Source of the DNA: Pseudomonadota bacterium
GTDB lineage: Bacteria; Pseudomonadota; Alphaproteobacteria; Rhizobiales; Rhizobiaceae
Reading direction: 5' to 3'
DNA: 64,000 nucleotides
Assembly: GCA_023390055.1 (NCBI GenBank)
Contig: JAEWDP010000104.1
Location: forward strand, 1-64,000
Shown here one piece after another: positions 28,747 to 38,328 of this stretch (position 1 is its first letter; each line of letters opens with the position of its first letter). The position numbers and the translations under genes were made by a program. The notes below the pieces were generated by a model that was not told the DNA's origin, did not search any database, and saw only the letters and a list, made by a program, of their open reading frames with translations.

Positions 28747-29979
28747 ATGGAACTGACCGGCAAGCAAATCCTTCTCATCATCTCGGGCGGCATTGCTGCC
28801 TACAAAAGCCTCGATCTGATCCGCCGCCTTCGCGAACGCGGTGCAGTTGTGCGGCCAGTCATGACAGCCGCTGCGCAGGAGTTCGTGACGCCCCTTGCCG
28901 TCGGCGCGCTCTCGTCTTCACATGTCTATACGGATCTCTTTTCGCGGGAAGATGAACAGGATGTCGGGCACATAAGGCTCGCACGTGCTTGTGACCTTGT
29001 CATCATCGCGCCAGCAAGCGCGGACCTTCTCGCCAAGATGGCTCATGGCCTCGCCAATGATCTGGCCAGCACGATTTTGCTCGCCACGGACAGGACGGTT
29101 CTCGCTGCACCTGCAATGAACCCGAAAATGTGGTCAGCGCCCGCCACCCGGCGCAATATCAGCCTTCTCCGAAATGACGGCGTCCGCTTCATCGGACCCA
29201 TGCATGGAGAAATGGCAGAGGCTGGTGAAGGCGGGCTTGGTCGCATGGCCGAACCACTCGAGATCGCCGATGCCGCGATCCACCTGCTTGGCAACTCCAA
29301 ACGACCCCTCGCCGGCAGGTCGGTTATCGTAACCTCCGGCCCGACGCACGAACCGATCGATCCGGTGCGCTACATTGCCAATCGCTCGTCCGGACGCCAG
29401 GGACATGCAATAGCTTCAGCCTTTGCAGAACTTGGAGCCGACGTTACCCTCGTTTCCGGACCTGTCTCGATCGCCGATCCGGTCGGCGTCAATACAGTTC
29501 ACGTCGAGCAGGCTGAAGAGATGCGTGATGCGGTGATCTCACGGCTGCCCGTCGATATCGCCGTCATGGTCGCAGCCGTGGCCGATTGGCGCGTCGTAGC
29601 CTCATCGGACCAGAAGCTCAAAAAGCAGCCAGGTGAGGCACCGCCTCCAATTCTGCTCTCGGAAAACCCCGACATCCTGAAATCGGTCGGACACCATGAA
29701 AAACGCCCGAAGCTTGTCATCGGGTTCGCAGCCGAGACACAGGACATCGAAAGTAACGGGCGCAAAAAACTGCAACGAAAAGGCGCCGACCTTATCGTTG
29801 CCAATGACGTTTCTCCCGAAACCGGCATCATGGGCGGAGCACACAACCGTGTGAAGATCATTTCGCGTGACGGTGTGGAGGCCTGGCCGGAGCTTTCAAA
29901 GGAGGAAGTCGCGACCCGACTGGCAGAGCTTGTCTGTGCGCGCGTGAGCAACAGTTCTTTTGACCGGACGAAAGAATGA
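28747..29979 (+). CDS. coaBC: Bifunctional phosphopantothenoylcysteine decarboxylase/synthetase CoaBC
   Basis: CoaBC performs two consecutive coenzyme A steps: CTP-dependent joining of cysteine to 4'-phosphopantothenate (CoaB) and FMN-dependent decarboxylation (CoaC). The N-terminal CoaC flavoprotein has ISGGIAAYKSLDLIRRL, the SSHVYTDLF segment and the PAMNPKMW motif. The C-terminal CoaB starts with VTSGPTHEPIDPVRYI and NRSSGRQGHAIASAF. The length of 410 residues is typical. Confidence 0.97.
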   Translation: MELTGKQILLIISGGIAAYKSLDLIRRLRERGAVVRPVMTAAAQEFVTPLAVGALSSSHVYTDLFSREDEQDVGHIRLARACDLVIIAPASADLLAKMAHGLANDLASTILLATDRTVLAAPAMNPKMWSAPATRRNISLLRNDGVRFIGPMHGEMAEAGEGGLGRMAEPLEIADAAIHLLGNSKRPLAGRSVIVTSGPTHEPIDPVRYIANRSSGRQGHAIASAFAELGADVTLVSGPVSIADPVGVNTVHVEQAEEMRDAVISRLPVDIAVMVAAVADWRVVASSDQKLKKQPGEAPPPILLSENPDILKSVGHHEKRPKLVIGFAAETQDIESNGRKKLQRKGADLIVANDVSPETGIMGGAHNRVKIISRDGVEAWPELSKEEVATRLAELVCARVSNSSFDRTKE

Positions 29980-30075
29980 CACGCCGGTACTGAGACAGGC
30001 AACGCGCTTGCTCAAACAGTTTTCCCTGTCGAGAACAACCTTGCCACGCCCGTCTGACAGGCTACATATGCCCGC

Positions 30076-30891
30076 ATGTTGAATTCTGATCTAAGAACGG
30101 CGGGTAACGGCCAAGACAATCATCAACAATCGGACTGGTTGACCACGACCCTTGCGGCACAACCGGAGGCATGGGCTCTGTTCCTGGACATTGATGGTAC
30201 ACTCATCGATCTCGCTCCATCACCGGACGCGATCGTCGTTCCGACCGGATTGCCACAGACATTGAACGCCATTGCGGACCGGCTTGAAGGTGCGTTGGCA
30301 CTGGTAACAGGACGTGCTCTTGCTTACGCCGACCAGCTATTCCAACCCTATTGCTTTCCCATAGCAGGACTTCACGGTTGCGAGCGCAGAAATGCCCAAA
30401 GACAAGTGGACCGCATCATCCCCACCGCTGAATTTGAGGAGATGAAGGCATCCCTTGCAGCAGCGGCAACCCAGTGGCCTGGCGTCCTGATCGAAGACAA
30501 GGGGGCTGCCATCGCAGCGCATTACCGGCAGGCACCCCAATGGCGCGTACAACTGACTGAGGCAGTCGAGCACCACCTCCTCCAGGCAGGTCAGGATTTC
30601 ACATTGCAACGCGGCAAGATGGTCCTCGAGATCCGACCCGTCCATGCAAACAAGGGAAGCGCACTGCGAGCCTATCTTGAAGAAGCCCCCTTCAGGGGGC
30701 GTCGACCGATTGCCATCGGCGACGACCTGACCGATGAGGAAATGTTCCGTGTCGCCAATTCCTTCGGTGGCCATTCCATTCGTATTGCCGATCTTCCGGG
30801 CAGTACGGAAGCGCACGGTATCATTCCATCCGCAGCCAACTTGCGCGATGTTCTGAGAAAAGCAGCCAATATGGGAAGGAGCGTCACGTGA
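30076..30891 (+). CDS. otsB: Trehalose-6-phosphate phosphatase
   Basis: OtsB dephosphorylates trehalose-6-phosphate to trehalose, an osmoprotectant. It is a HAD-superfamily phosphatase: the nucleophile motif is LFLDIDGTLIDLAPSPDAI, motif II is LVTGRAL, and motif IV is IAIGDDLTDEEMF. It has 271 residues. The stop overlaps the GTG start of otsA (GTGA), so synthesis of the two enzymes is coupled. Confidence 0.95.
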   Translation: MLNSDLRTAGNGQDNHQQSDWLTTTLAAQPEAWALFLDIDGTLIDLAPSPDAIVVPTGLPQTLNAIADRLEGALALVTGRALAYADQLFQPYCFPIAGLHGCERRNAQRQVDRIIPTAEFEEMKASLAAAATQWPGVLIEDKGAAIAAHYRQAPQWRVQLTEAVEHHLLQAGQDFTLQRGKMVLEIRPVHANKGSALRAYLEEAPFRGRRPIAIGDDLTDEEMFRVANSFGGHSIRIADLPGSTEAHGIIPSAANLRDVLRKAANMGRSVT

Positions 30892-32261
30892 GCCGCCTTA
30901 TCGTCGTCTCAAATCGGGTAACGCTGCCCGCCAAAAGCGGCTCTGCCCCTCCTGGTGGCCTGGCTGTTGCCTTGCAGGCAGCGCTTGAAGAGCGCGGCGG
31001 CATCTGGATGGGTTGGTCGGGAAAATCGAGCGGCACGCGGGATCCTGATCCACTTGAATTGCAGACCCACGGCAATATCACCTATGCCCTCACCGATCTC
31101 ACAAAGACGGATGTTGCCGAATATTACTACGGGTTTGCCAATCGCGTGTTGTGGCCGATCTGCCATTACCGTCTCGATCTTGCCGAGTATGGGCGCAAGG
31201 AAATGGCCGGCTATTTTCGCGTAAACCGGTTCCTTGCGCATCGGCTTGCGCCACTCTTGCGAAAAGACGACATCATCTGGATCCATGACTATCACCTGAT
31301 TCCGTTTGCAGCCGAACTGAGGCAGATGGGGATCAAGAACAAGATCGGCTTCTTCCTTCATATACCGTGGCCACCAGCCGACGTCCTGTTCACGATGCCC
31401 GTGCATGAGGAAATCATGCGCGGCCTGTCGCATTATGACCTCGTCGGTTTTCAAACCGATCACGACCTTGCTAATTTTGCCGGCGGCCTCGTCCGCGAGG
31501 GGATAGGCGATAGCCTTGGCGACGGAAAATACTCATCCTATGGCCGGACCTTCAAGGGCGGGTACTATCCAATCAGCATCGAAACTGCGTCCTTCGCGAG
31601 GTTTGCAGAAAAAGCATCGGGCCACATCACCGTACGCAAGGCGCGCAACAGTCTTGAAGGACGTGATCTTATTATCGGTGTCGACCGCCTCGACTATTCA
31701 AAGGGGCTCACACAGCGGATTGATGCCTTCGAGCAACTTATCAGGCACAATCCGGGCTACCACAACAAGGTTACCTATCTGCAGATCACCCCAAAATCAC
31801 GCTCGGAAGTTCCTGAATATGGCGCGATGCAGCGCACTGTGGCTGAACAGGCAGGACGAGTAAACGGTGCGATTGGCACAGTCGACTGGGTACCCATCCG
31901 TTACATCAACAGGTCCATCGGCCGGCCAGTTCTGGCTGGCCTTTATCGACTTGGAAAAATCGGACTCGTGACACCGCTACGCGATGGAATGAACCTGGTC
32001 GCCAAGGAGTATGTCGCAGCGCAGGACCCGGCAGATCCCGGAGTCCTGGTACTTTCCCGCTTCGCAGGAGCGGCCAGAGAGCTGCGTGGTGCCCTCTTGG
32101 TCAACCCCTATGATGTCGAAGGAGCGGCCAATGCCATTGCGCGCGGCCTCAGCATGTCACTCCATGAACGCCAGGAACGCTGGCATGGGATGATGGAGCA
32201 TCTGCTGCAGCACAATGTTACACGGTGGTGCGACGATTTTCTGAAAGACCTGCGAAGCTGA
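30888..32261 (+). CDS. otsA: Trehalose-6-phosphate synthase
   Basis: OtsA is a GT20 glycosyltransferase that makes trehalose-6-phosphate from UDP-glucose and glucose-6-phosphate. Visible signatures are IVVSNRVTLP, PPGGLAVAL, WIHDYHLIPFAAELRQ, FFLHIPWPPADV, VDRLDYSKGLTQRI and LRDGMNLVAKEYVAAQ. It has 457 residues and a GTG start overlapping the otsB stop. This pair completes the OtsBA osmotic-stress route. Confidence 0.96.
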   Translation: MSRLIVVSNRVTLPAKSGSAPPGGLAVALQAALEERGGIWMGWSGKSSGTRDPDPLELQTHGNITYALTDLTKTDVAEYYYGFANRVLWPICHYRLDLAEYGRKEMAGYFRVNRFLAHRLAPLLRKDDIIWIHDYHLIPFAAELRQMGIKNKIGFFLHIPWPPADVLFTMPVHEEIMRGLSHYDLVGFQTDHDLANFAGGLVREGIGDSLGDGKYSSYGRTFKGGYYPISIETASFARFAEKASGHITVRKARNSLEGRDLIIGVDRLDYSKGLTQRIDAFEQLIRHNPGYHNKVTYLQITPKSRSEVPEYGAMQRTVAEQAGRVNGAIGTVDWVPIRYINRSIGRPVLAGLYRLGKIGLVTPLRDGMNLVAKEYVAAQDPADPGVLVLSRFAGAARELRGALLVNPYDVEGAANAIARGLSMSLHERQERWHGMMEHLLQHNVTRWCDDFLKDLRS

Positions 32262-32352
32262 TCTTGTCGTCTGCGGCGATTGTCCACGCGTGTCTCGCCG
32301 TTTCGTTATCTTGCCCGCCCGGATGAACGCCTGCCAAAGATGAAAGCCGGCC

Positions 32353-33936
32353 TTACGCTGCCTTGGCGACGTGATACTCCTTGATGGCCGCCATCTTGAT
32401 CGCCGGATAACGCTCTGCCTCATAGCGTAGCGAGAACGTATCCTGCGCCATGAATACCGGATCACCATCAAGATCACGGCAGATGTCGCCGCGGCGCTGG
32501 CTCAAGAATTTTTCCAGCTCTCCCGCCGTATCCGCGCTGACCCAACGGCAAACGGAAAACCGCGGCATCTCGAACGATACCGGCAATCCGTACTCGGCCG
32601 ACAGGCGCTCTTTCAAAACATCCAGCTGCAGGGCTCCGACAACACCGACAATCGCCGGTGAGCCGTCTTCCGGCGACAGGAGCTGAACAACTCCTTCTTC
32701 TGCCATCTGTAGCAGGGCCTCCTTGAGCTTTTTCGCTTTCATCGCGTCTTCAAGCCGGACTCGACGAAGGATTTCCGGCGAGAAGTTCGGGACCCCCTGG
32801 AAAACCAATGCCTCTCCTTCGGTCAACGTGTCGCCAATTCGAAGTGTGCCGTGATTTGGAATGCCCACGACGTCTCCCGCATAGGCAGTATCGGCAAGTT
32901 GCCGCTGGGAGGCGAAGAAAAACTGAGGTGCGGTCAGGCCAAGCTGTTTGCCAGTCCGCGCCAACCTTGCCTTCATTCCACGTTCCAACTTGCCGGAACA
33001 GATCCGGGCAAACGCTATACGATCGCGGTGATTCGGATCCATGTTCGCCTGAATCTTGAAGACGAACGCTGTCATCTTTTCTTCATTTGCATGTACCGTA
33101 CGAATATCCGCGACCTGATCGCGCGGAGGTGGCGCAAAACTACCAATTGCATTGATTAGGTCGCGCACCCCAAAGTTGCGCAAGGCGGAACCGAAGAATA
33201 CCGGTGTAAGGTGACCTTCCAAGAAGGATTGGCGATCAAACGGGCGGCATGCCTCGATGGCAAGCTCTGTCTCTTCTATGAATACGGCACGCTCGTTTTC
33301 CGGAAGGCGATCAGCAATGGCTTGCGGTCCGTTGACACTCAGTGGCTCGACCTGCGTATCCGTACCACGGAACGCATTATTCGCCAGATTGTAGGCACCG
33401 CAGAATGTCTTTGCACGACCGACCGGCCAGGTGATCGGCGCGGTGTCAAGCGCCAGTTTTTCTTCCACTTCGTCGAGGATCTCAAACGGATCGCGGCTTT
33501 CCCGGTCCATCTTGTTGACAAACGTGATGATCGGGATGTCCCGCAGTCTGCACACCTCGAAGAGCTTCAATGTTCGAGGTTCGATACCCTTGGCGGCATC
33601 AATGACCATGACGGCCGCATCCACTGCCGTCAATGTCCGGTAGGTATCATCCGCAAAGTCTTCGTGACCGGGCGTATCAAGAATGTTGAAGACGTTGCCG
33701 CCATATTCAAATGTCATTACGGAGGTGACGACGGAAATGCCGCGCTCCCGTTCGATCTTCATCCAGTCCGAACGGGTCTGTATCCGATCCTTCTTTGCTT
33801 TCACTTCGCCGGCGAGCTGAATGGCGCCGCCAAATAGCAGGAGCTTTTCAGTCAGTGTCGTCTTGCCCGCATCGGGGTGTGCAATAATCGCAAAAGTACG
33901 GCGGCGGGAAACCGCGTCGGCAAAGCTTTCGGCCAT
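32353..33936 (-). CDS. prfC: Peptide chain release factor 3
   Basis: RF3 is a GTPase that recycles RF1 and RF2 from the ribosome. G1 is AHPDAGKTTLTEKLLL, G3 is LDTPGHEDFADDTYR and G4 is VNKMDRESRDP. The start is taken as the ATG at 33936 because AAGGA lies nine bases upstream; another in-frame ATG at 33942 is only three bases from that site. The product is 527 residues. It converges with otsA and is divergent from dut. Confidence 0.96.
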   Translation of the reverse strand: MAESFADAVSRRRTFAIIAHPDAGKTTLTEKLLLFGGAIQLAGEVKAKKDRIQTRSDWMKIERERGISVVTSVMTFEYGGNVFNILDTPGHEDFADDTYRTLTAVDAAVMVIDAAKGIEPRTLKLFEVCRLRDIPIITFVNKMDRESRDPFEILDEVEEKLALDTAPITWPVGRAKTFCGAYNLANNAFRGTDTQVEPLSVNGPQAIADRLPENERAVFIEETELAIEACRPFDRQSFLEGHLTPVFFGSALRNFGVRDLINAIGSFAPPPRDQVADIRTVHANEEKMTAFVFKIQANMDPNHRDRIAFARICSGKLERGMKARLARTGKQLGLTAPQFFFASQRQLADTAYAGDVVGIPNHGTLRIGDTLTEGEALVFQGVPNFSPEILRRVRLEDAMKAKKLKEALLQMAEEGVVQLLSPEDGSPAIVGVVGALQLDVLKERLSAEYGLPVSFEMPRFSVCRWVSADTAGELEKFLSQRRGDICRDLDGDPVFMAQDTFSLRYEAERYPAIKMAAIKEYHVAKAA

Positions 33937-34020
33937 ATACATAAATCCTTCAGGTTGCCGGGTATCTAGCGATTTGGTCGCCTATATGCAATTGACCACC
34001 AAAACAAAGGAACCTCTCCT

Positions 34021-34485
34021 ATGCGTGATGTGATCGGCCCCACCTTGAACCTCGTACGCCTGCCTCATGGTGACAAACTGCCACTACCGTCCTACGAGAC
34101 CGCAGGGGCAGCTGGCATGGATATTTGTGCCGCCGTGCCTGAAGATGCGCCGCTAACGCTCAAGCCCGGCGACCGGGCACTTGTCCCGTCGGGTTTCATC
34201 TTCGAGATCCCCGACGGTTTTGAAGCACAAATCCGGCCACGGTCGGGGCTGGCGTCCAAGCATGGTATTACCTGCCTGAACACCCCCGGCACGATCGACA
34301 GCGACTACCGCGGCGAAGTGAAGGTTCTACTGATCAATCTGGGACAGGACGATTTTGTCGTTCGCCGGGCAATGCGGATCGCCCAGATGGTTGTCGCCCC
34401 CGTGACATATGTCCGGATAGATGAAGGGGCCCACGCGAGTACTACGACAAGAGGGGCTGGTGGTTTCGGCTCGACCGGCGTCTGA
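34021..34485 (+). CDS. dut: Deoxyuridine 5'-triphosphate nucleotidohydrolase (dUTPase)
   Basis: dUTPase cleaves dUTP to dUMP, preventing uracil entering DNA. All five trimeric-family motifs are present in order: AAGMDICA, RPRSGLASKHGI, NTPGTIDSDYRGE, RIAQMVVAP and the C-terminal RGAGGFGSTG. The length is 154 residues. It is followed by a gap of 219 bases before cysK in which nothing definite was seen. Confidence 0.97.
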   Translation: MRDVIGPTLNLVRLPHGDKLPLPSYETAGAAGMDICAAVPEDAPLTLKPGDRALVPSGFIFEIPDGFEAQIRPRSGLASKHGITCLNTPGTIDSDYRGEVKVLLINLGQDDFVVRRAMRIAQMVVAPVTYVRIDEGAHASTTTRGAGGFGSTGV

Positions 34486-34704
34486 ATTCGATCGACCAGT
34501 TCGCCACGGTGTCATCGTCGAACACGGATTGACGGCTATTCGAGAAATTGCGTGCCGGCCCAGAAACGGTCATTCGAACAATGTTTTGCCGCCAAATGCA
34601 AAACCGGCGCAATTTTTCCAGGCTCTCGGCATCAAGAAGGTAAACACATCTGGCCGCTACATTGTTTTGGCCCTATTGTCCTCCCATCAGTCTAGGAGAA
34701 TATC

Positions 34705-35673
34705 ATGTCGCTATCCAGGAAGCCGGGCCGCGGCCGCATCTACGCATCGATCACAGAAACTATCGGCGACACGCCCATCGTTCGTCTCGACAAGCTGGCC
34801 AGAGAAAATGGTGTAAAGGCCAACCTCTTGGCGAAGCTTGAGTTTTTCAACCCGATCGCGTCGGTCAAGGACCGGATCGGCGTCTCGATGATCGAAAGCC
34901 TTGAATCCCAAGGCAAGATCACTGCCGGCAAGACAACCCTGGTTGAACCAACTTCGGGCAATACCGGCATCGCACTGGCCTTCGCTGCTGCGGCCAAGGG
35001 TTACAAGCTGATCCTTATCATGCCCGAAACAATGTCCGTCGAGCGCCGCAAGATGTTGAGCCTGCTTGGTGCGGAATTGGTCCTGACAGAAGGCGCAAAG
35101 GGCATGAAGGGCGCGATCGCCAAAGCGGAAGAACTCGTATCGAACATTCCCGATGCCATCATCCCACAGCAATTTGAGAACCCTGCAAACCCGGAGATTC
35201 ACCGTCAGACTACTGCCGAGGAAATTTGGAATGACACCGACGGCACGGTAGACATTCTCGTTTCCGGGATCGGGACGGGGGGCACCATCACGGGCGCAGG
35301 CCAGGTTCTGAAGGAACGCAAACCGGAGGTCAGGGTCGTTGCTGTGGAACCGGCCGACAGCGCTGTCCTGTCCGGTGGCAGCCCCGGGCCGCACAAGATC
35401 CAGGGACTCGGAGCCGGATTTGCTCCGAAAGTTCTTGACACGCAAGTCTATGATGAAGTCGTCACGGTTACCAACGAGCAATCCTTCGAGACTGCCCGCC
35501 TCGTTGCAAGGCTGGAGGGGGTACCGGTCGGAATATCGTCGGGCGCCGCACTCGCAGCCGCAATCGAAGTCGGAAAGCGTGATGAAAATGCGGGCAAAAA
35601 CATCGTGGTGATCATTCCGTCCTTCGCCGAACGCTATCTCTCCACCGCCCTGTTTGACGGTCTGGGCACCTGA
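34705..35673 (+). CDS. cysK: Cysteine synthase A (O-acetylserine sulfhydrylase)
   Basis: The PLP enzyme makes cysteine from O-acetylserine and sulfide. The PLP lysine is Lys55 in NPIASVKDRIG; the substrate loop is TSGNTGIALAFAAAAKG; and the phosphate-binding segment GIGTGGTITGAGQVLKE is intact. Length is 322 residues. AGGAGA lies six bases before the ATG. The gene converges with gshB, placing two steps of the cysteine-glutathione route side by side. Confidence 0.95.
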   Translation: MSLSRKPGRGRIYASITETIGDTPIVRLDKLARENGVKANLLAKLEFFNPIASVKDRIGVSMIESLESQGKITAGKTTLVEPTSGNTGIALAFAAAAKGYKLILIMPETMSVERRKMLSLLGAELVLTEGAKGMKGAIAKAEELVSNIPDAIIPQQFENPANPEIHRQTTAEEIWNDTDGTVDILVSGIGTGGTITGAGQVLKERKPEVRVVAVEPADSAVLSGGSPGPHKIQGLGAGFAPKVLDTQVYDEVVTVTNEQSFETARLVARLEGVPVGISSGAALAAAIEVGKRDENAGKNIVVIIPSFAERYLSTALFDGLGT

Positions 35674-35690
35674 GCCGAAGCCGGATCCAT

Positions 35691-35725
35691 TTTGACAAAA
35701 GGTAGTAATGGCGGCTTTTGTCAAA
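35691..35725. repeat. Perfect 11-bp inverted repeat downstream of cysK
   Basis: TTTGACAAAAG and CTTTTGTCAAA are exact reverse complements with a 13-base spacer, beginning 17 bases after the cysK stop. No T tract follows, so it is not a classical terminator, but in a convergent gap it could end transcripts from both sides or be an operator. Confidence 0.6.
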
Positions 35726-35903
35726 TCTGACTTGAAGCCACGCGGCCATGATGGCACGCGAGGCTTCTCTACCGTGCGCTACTCGACGCAAAGGCGGGCC
35801 TTGGTATCGAGGCTCTCGTCCCGCTTCATGCTTTGCCAAATGCAATGGCAGGACCTACGATCCGGACTGACAGCATGCCATCGAAACCGGCGTCGGTAGC
35901 CAC

Positions 35904-36854
35904 CTACTTGCGTTTTGCTTCAATGGCATCCCACATCAAGGCGGCGACATCGGCACCACCGAATTTTTTAACTTCCCGGATGCCGGTTGGCGACGTCACA
36001 TTGATCTCGGTCATATAATCACCGATCACATCGATACCGACGAAAATGAAACCTCGCTCGCGCAATGCAGGTGCGATGCGCGCGCAGATCTCACGTTCAC
36101 GCTTCGTCAGTTCTGCCGCTTCTGCCCGGCCGCCAACATGCATGTTCGAACGACTGTCGGTTTCGGCTGGAACACGGTTTATGGCACCGACTGGCTCCCC
36201 ATCCACCAGCAGTATCCGCTTGTCGCCCTGGCGCACGGCAGGCAGGTAGGCTTGTGCGATGTAAGGCTCATCGCGGTAGACCTGATCGAACATTTCCAGA
36301 AGCGATGTGAAATTACGATCGTCGCGCGTCGAATGAAAAACACCGGCTCCACCATTGCCATAAAGAGGCTTGAGGATAATGTCGCCCATTTCCTGTCGGA
36401 AGCGGGCAATTTCCTCCACATCCCGACTAATCAGGGTTGCCGGCATCAGATCTGCAAACTCGGTGACAAAGATCTTTTCGGGCGAATTGCGTACCCAGGC
36501 CGGGTCATTGACCACGAGGGTCGAGGGATGGATTCGCTCCAAGAGATGGGTCGAGGTAATGTAGCCCATATGAAACGGCGGATCCTGGCGCAGGTGGATC
36601 ACGTCCATTTCCGAGAGATCAACACGCTCCTTTTCACCGAGAACGAAATGATCCCCCTTCACGTCGCGCACCTGCATGGGCTCGATGGCAGCAAGAACCT
36701 TGCCATCGCGCATGGTCAGCCTGTCCGGCGTGTAATGAAAAAGTTCATAACCGCGCGCCTGGGCCTCAAGTGCCATGGCAAAGGTGGAATCACCGGCAAT
36801 GCTGATGCCGGAAACATGATCCATTTGGAACGCAACCTTGCGAATTCTTGCCAT
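35904..36854 (-). CDS. gshB: Glutathione synthetase
   Basis: GshB joins gamma-glutamylcysteine and glycine with ATP (ATP-grasp fold). It starts with RKVAFQMDHVSGISIAGDS; ATP-grasp elements are ILKPLYGNGGAGVFH, GDKRILLVDGEPVGAINR and FVGIDVIGDYMTEINVTSPTG. The ATG at 36854 follows AGAGG and gives 316 residues; an upstream ATG at 36869 lies before that site. rsmI is 96 bases upstream in the same direction. Confidence 0.95.
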   Translation of the reverse strand: MARIRKVAFQMDHVSGISIAGDSTFAMALEAQARGYELFHYTPDRLTMRDGKVLAAIEPMQVRDVKGDHFVLGEKERVDLSEMDVIHLRQDPPFHMGYITSTHLLERIHPSTLVVNDPAWVRNSPEKIFVTEFADLMPATLISRDVEEIARFRQEMGDIILKPLYGNGGAGVFHSTRDDRNFTSLLEMFDQVYRDEPYIAQAYLPAVRQGDKRILLVDGEPVGAINRVPAETDSRSNMHVGGRAEAAELTKREREICARIAPALRERGFIFVGIDVIGDYMTEINVTSPTGIREVKKFGGADVAALMWDAIEAKRK

Positions 36855-36949
36855 CGACTGCCTCTTCAAAAATGCCCGCCTGATTTAGGACGAGCGATGG
36901 CCAAAGGCAACCGGCCATCTTGGATGGCATTTGGCGAACGCCGCTCGGG

Positions 36950-37861
36950 TCAACCACGAGGACCATCGCCTTTCAGTGCCAGCAGGCGCTGGTAGACGTC
37001 CTTCTTCGACAATCCGGTTAATCGCGCTCCTTCAGCGGCAGCCTTCGCTGTCGGCATCGTTGCAGCCAACTCCATAAGCAGCGACTCGATTTCGACCGCA
37101 TCTGGAATGTCCTCCATATCTGCCGGCGCAATAAGAAGGACAATTTCTCCCTTCACCGGCCGATCATCATAATAGTGAGCCAGTTCCTCAAGCGTACCGC
37201 GCCGAAATTCCTCGAAAGCCTTCGTGAGCTCACGGCAGACCACAGCCTTGCGGTCGCCACCAAGGATGTCAGCCGCAGCTGCAAGACTGGCGCCGATCCG
37301 ATGTGGCGATTCAAAATAGATCAGCGTAGCCGGTACTTTTGAGAGCTCAGCCAACCGGTTGCGCCGGCCCTTATCCTTGACCGGCAGGAAGCCGGCAAAG
37401 AGGAAGGCATCGGAAGGCATTCCCGAACCGACAAGCGCCGTCAGCGGCGCCGATGCACCCGGGATGGGAACGACACGATGTCCGGCCTCGATAGCCAGTT
37501 GCGCGAGACGGAAACCAGGATCGGAGACCGACGGTGTACCGGCGTCCGAAACCAGCGCGACAGATTTTCCATTGGCCAGCGCTGCAAGCAATTTCGGACC
37601 GGCATCATCCGCATTGTATTCGTGATAGGCAAAAGGCCGGTTTACGATGCCATAGCGGTTCAAAAGGACGCGCGTGACACGCGTGTCCTCGCAAGCAAGC
37701 ACATCAGCTCCGGCCAACGTTTCCAATGCCCTGAGCGTGATATCACCAAGATTACCGATCGGTGTCGCGACCAGATAGAGCGCAGGATCAACGGGACGTG
37801 CCGGAATTGCCGTATTGCCAACCCGGTAGTTGCGTTCGACAGTTTTCAGATTTTCGCTCAA
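36950..37861 (-). CDS. rsmI: 16S rRNA 2'-O-ribose C1402 methyltransferase RsmI
   Basis: RsmI 2'-O-methylates C1402 of 16S rRNA. This tetrapyrrole-methylase-fold enzyme shows LYLVATPIGNLGDITLRAL, LACEDTRVTRVLLNRYGI, the glycine-rich SVALVSDAGTPSVSDPG, and PGASAPLTALVGSG. Length is 303 residues. In many bacteria yraN (UPF0102) follows it directly; here gshB follows with only 96 bases between, so yraN is absent from this spot. Confidence 0.95.
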   Translation of the reverse strand: MSENLKTVERNYRVGNTAIPARPVDPALYLVATPIGNLGDITLRALETLAGADVLACEDTRVTRVLLNRYGIVNRPFAYHEYNADDAGPKLLAALANGKSVALVSDAGTPSVSDPGFRLAQLAIEAGHRVVPIPGASAPLTALVGSGMPSDAFLFAGFLPVKDKGRRNRLAELSKVPATLIYFESPHRIGASLAAAADILGGDRKAVVCRELTKAFEEFRRGTLEELAHYYDDRPVKGEIVLLIAPADMEDIPDAVEIESLLMELAATMPTAKAAAEGARLTGLSKKDVYQRLLALKGDGPRG

Positions 37862-38328
37862 GGTGCTCCCCGGCCAGATTGATGTCTTTCTGTTAGAAAA
37901 AGTTCACCAAACAAGATTACTATTTCGGAACTGACGCGTCATCCGGGGAGCTATCGCATGAACCGGCAACGTGCAGCAATGTTCTATACGCCAGCCATTT
38001 AAGCAGACAAAACCCAATTGGCGAGCCGCACTTCGACCTGACGCAACCAGTCGATCGGGCCATGGATCATGCTGCAGATCTCGCCTCTTCTTACATTCGA
38101 TGGCAAGACTTGCATCCAATTGCAGCGCAAACAGCCAAGGTCACAGGCCTTATTCCCTGTGGATCACCTGCTGAAGTCCGAATTTGCAGCCGCACTCCCT
38201 TTCACGGCTCTTGCTTTCCAGATGAATTTTCTGCCATTTTGCGCCTCCATATCTTCGGCCCTGTGCGGTCGGCAACTATTCGGGCGCTCCCGTTCAGGCC
38301 GCGCCCCTGTTCGAAAGCGGTAGCGTCC
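37862..38328. other. Divergent intergenic region between rsmI and dnaN
   Basis: 467 bases carrying the two divergent promoters. The dnaN frame is open through part of it (from 38062), but the family N-terminus begins only at 38329, so that extension is taken as non-coding. An 8-base inverted pair CTCCCCGG/CCGGGGAG spans roughly 37864-37958. No other gene was recognised. Confidence 0.6.

Noticed and set aside
34711..35757. Long minus-strand frame opposite cysK
   Set aside because: It mirrors the coding constraint of cysK and has no recognised domain.
36138..36995. Plus-strand frame opposite gshB
   Set aside because: It overlaps a clear gshB completely and has no domain.
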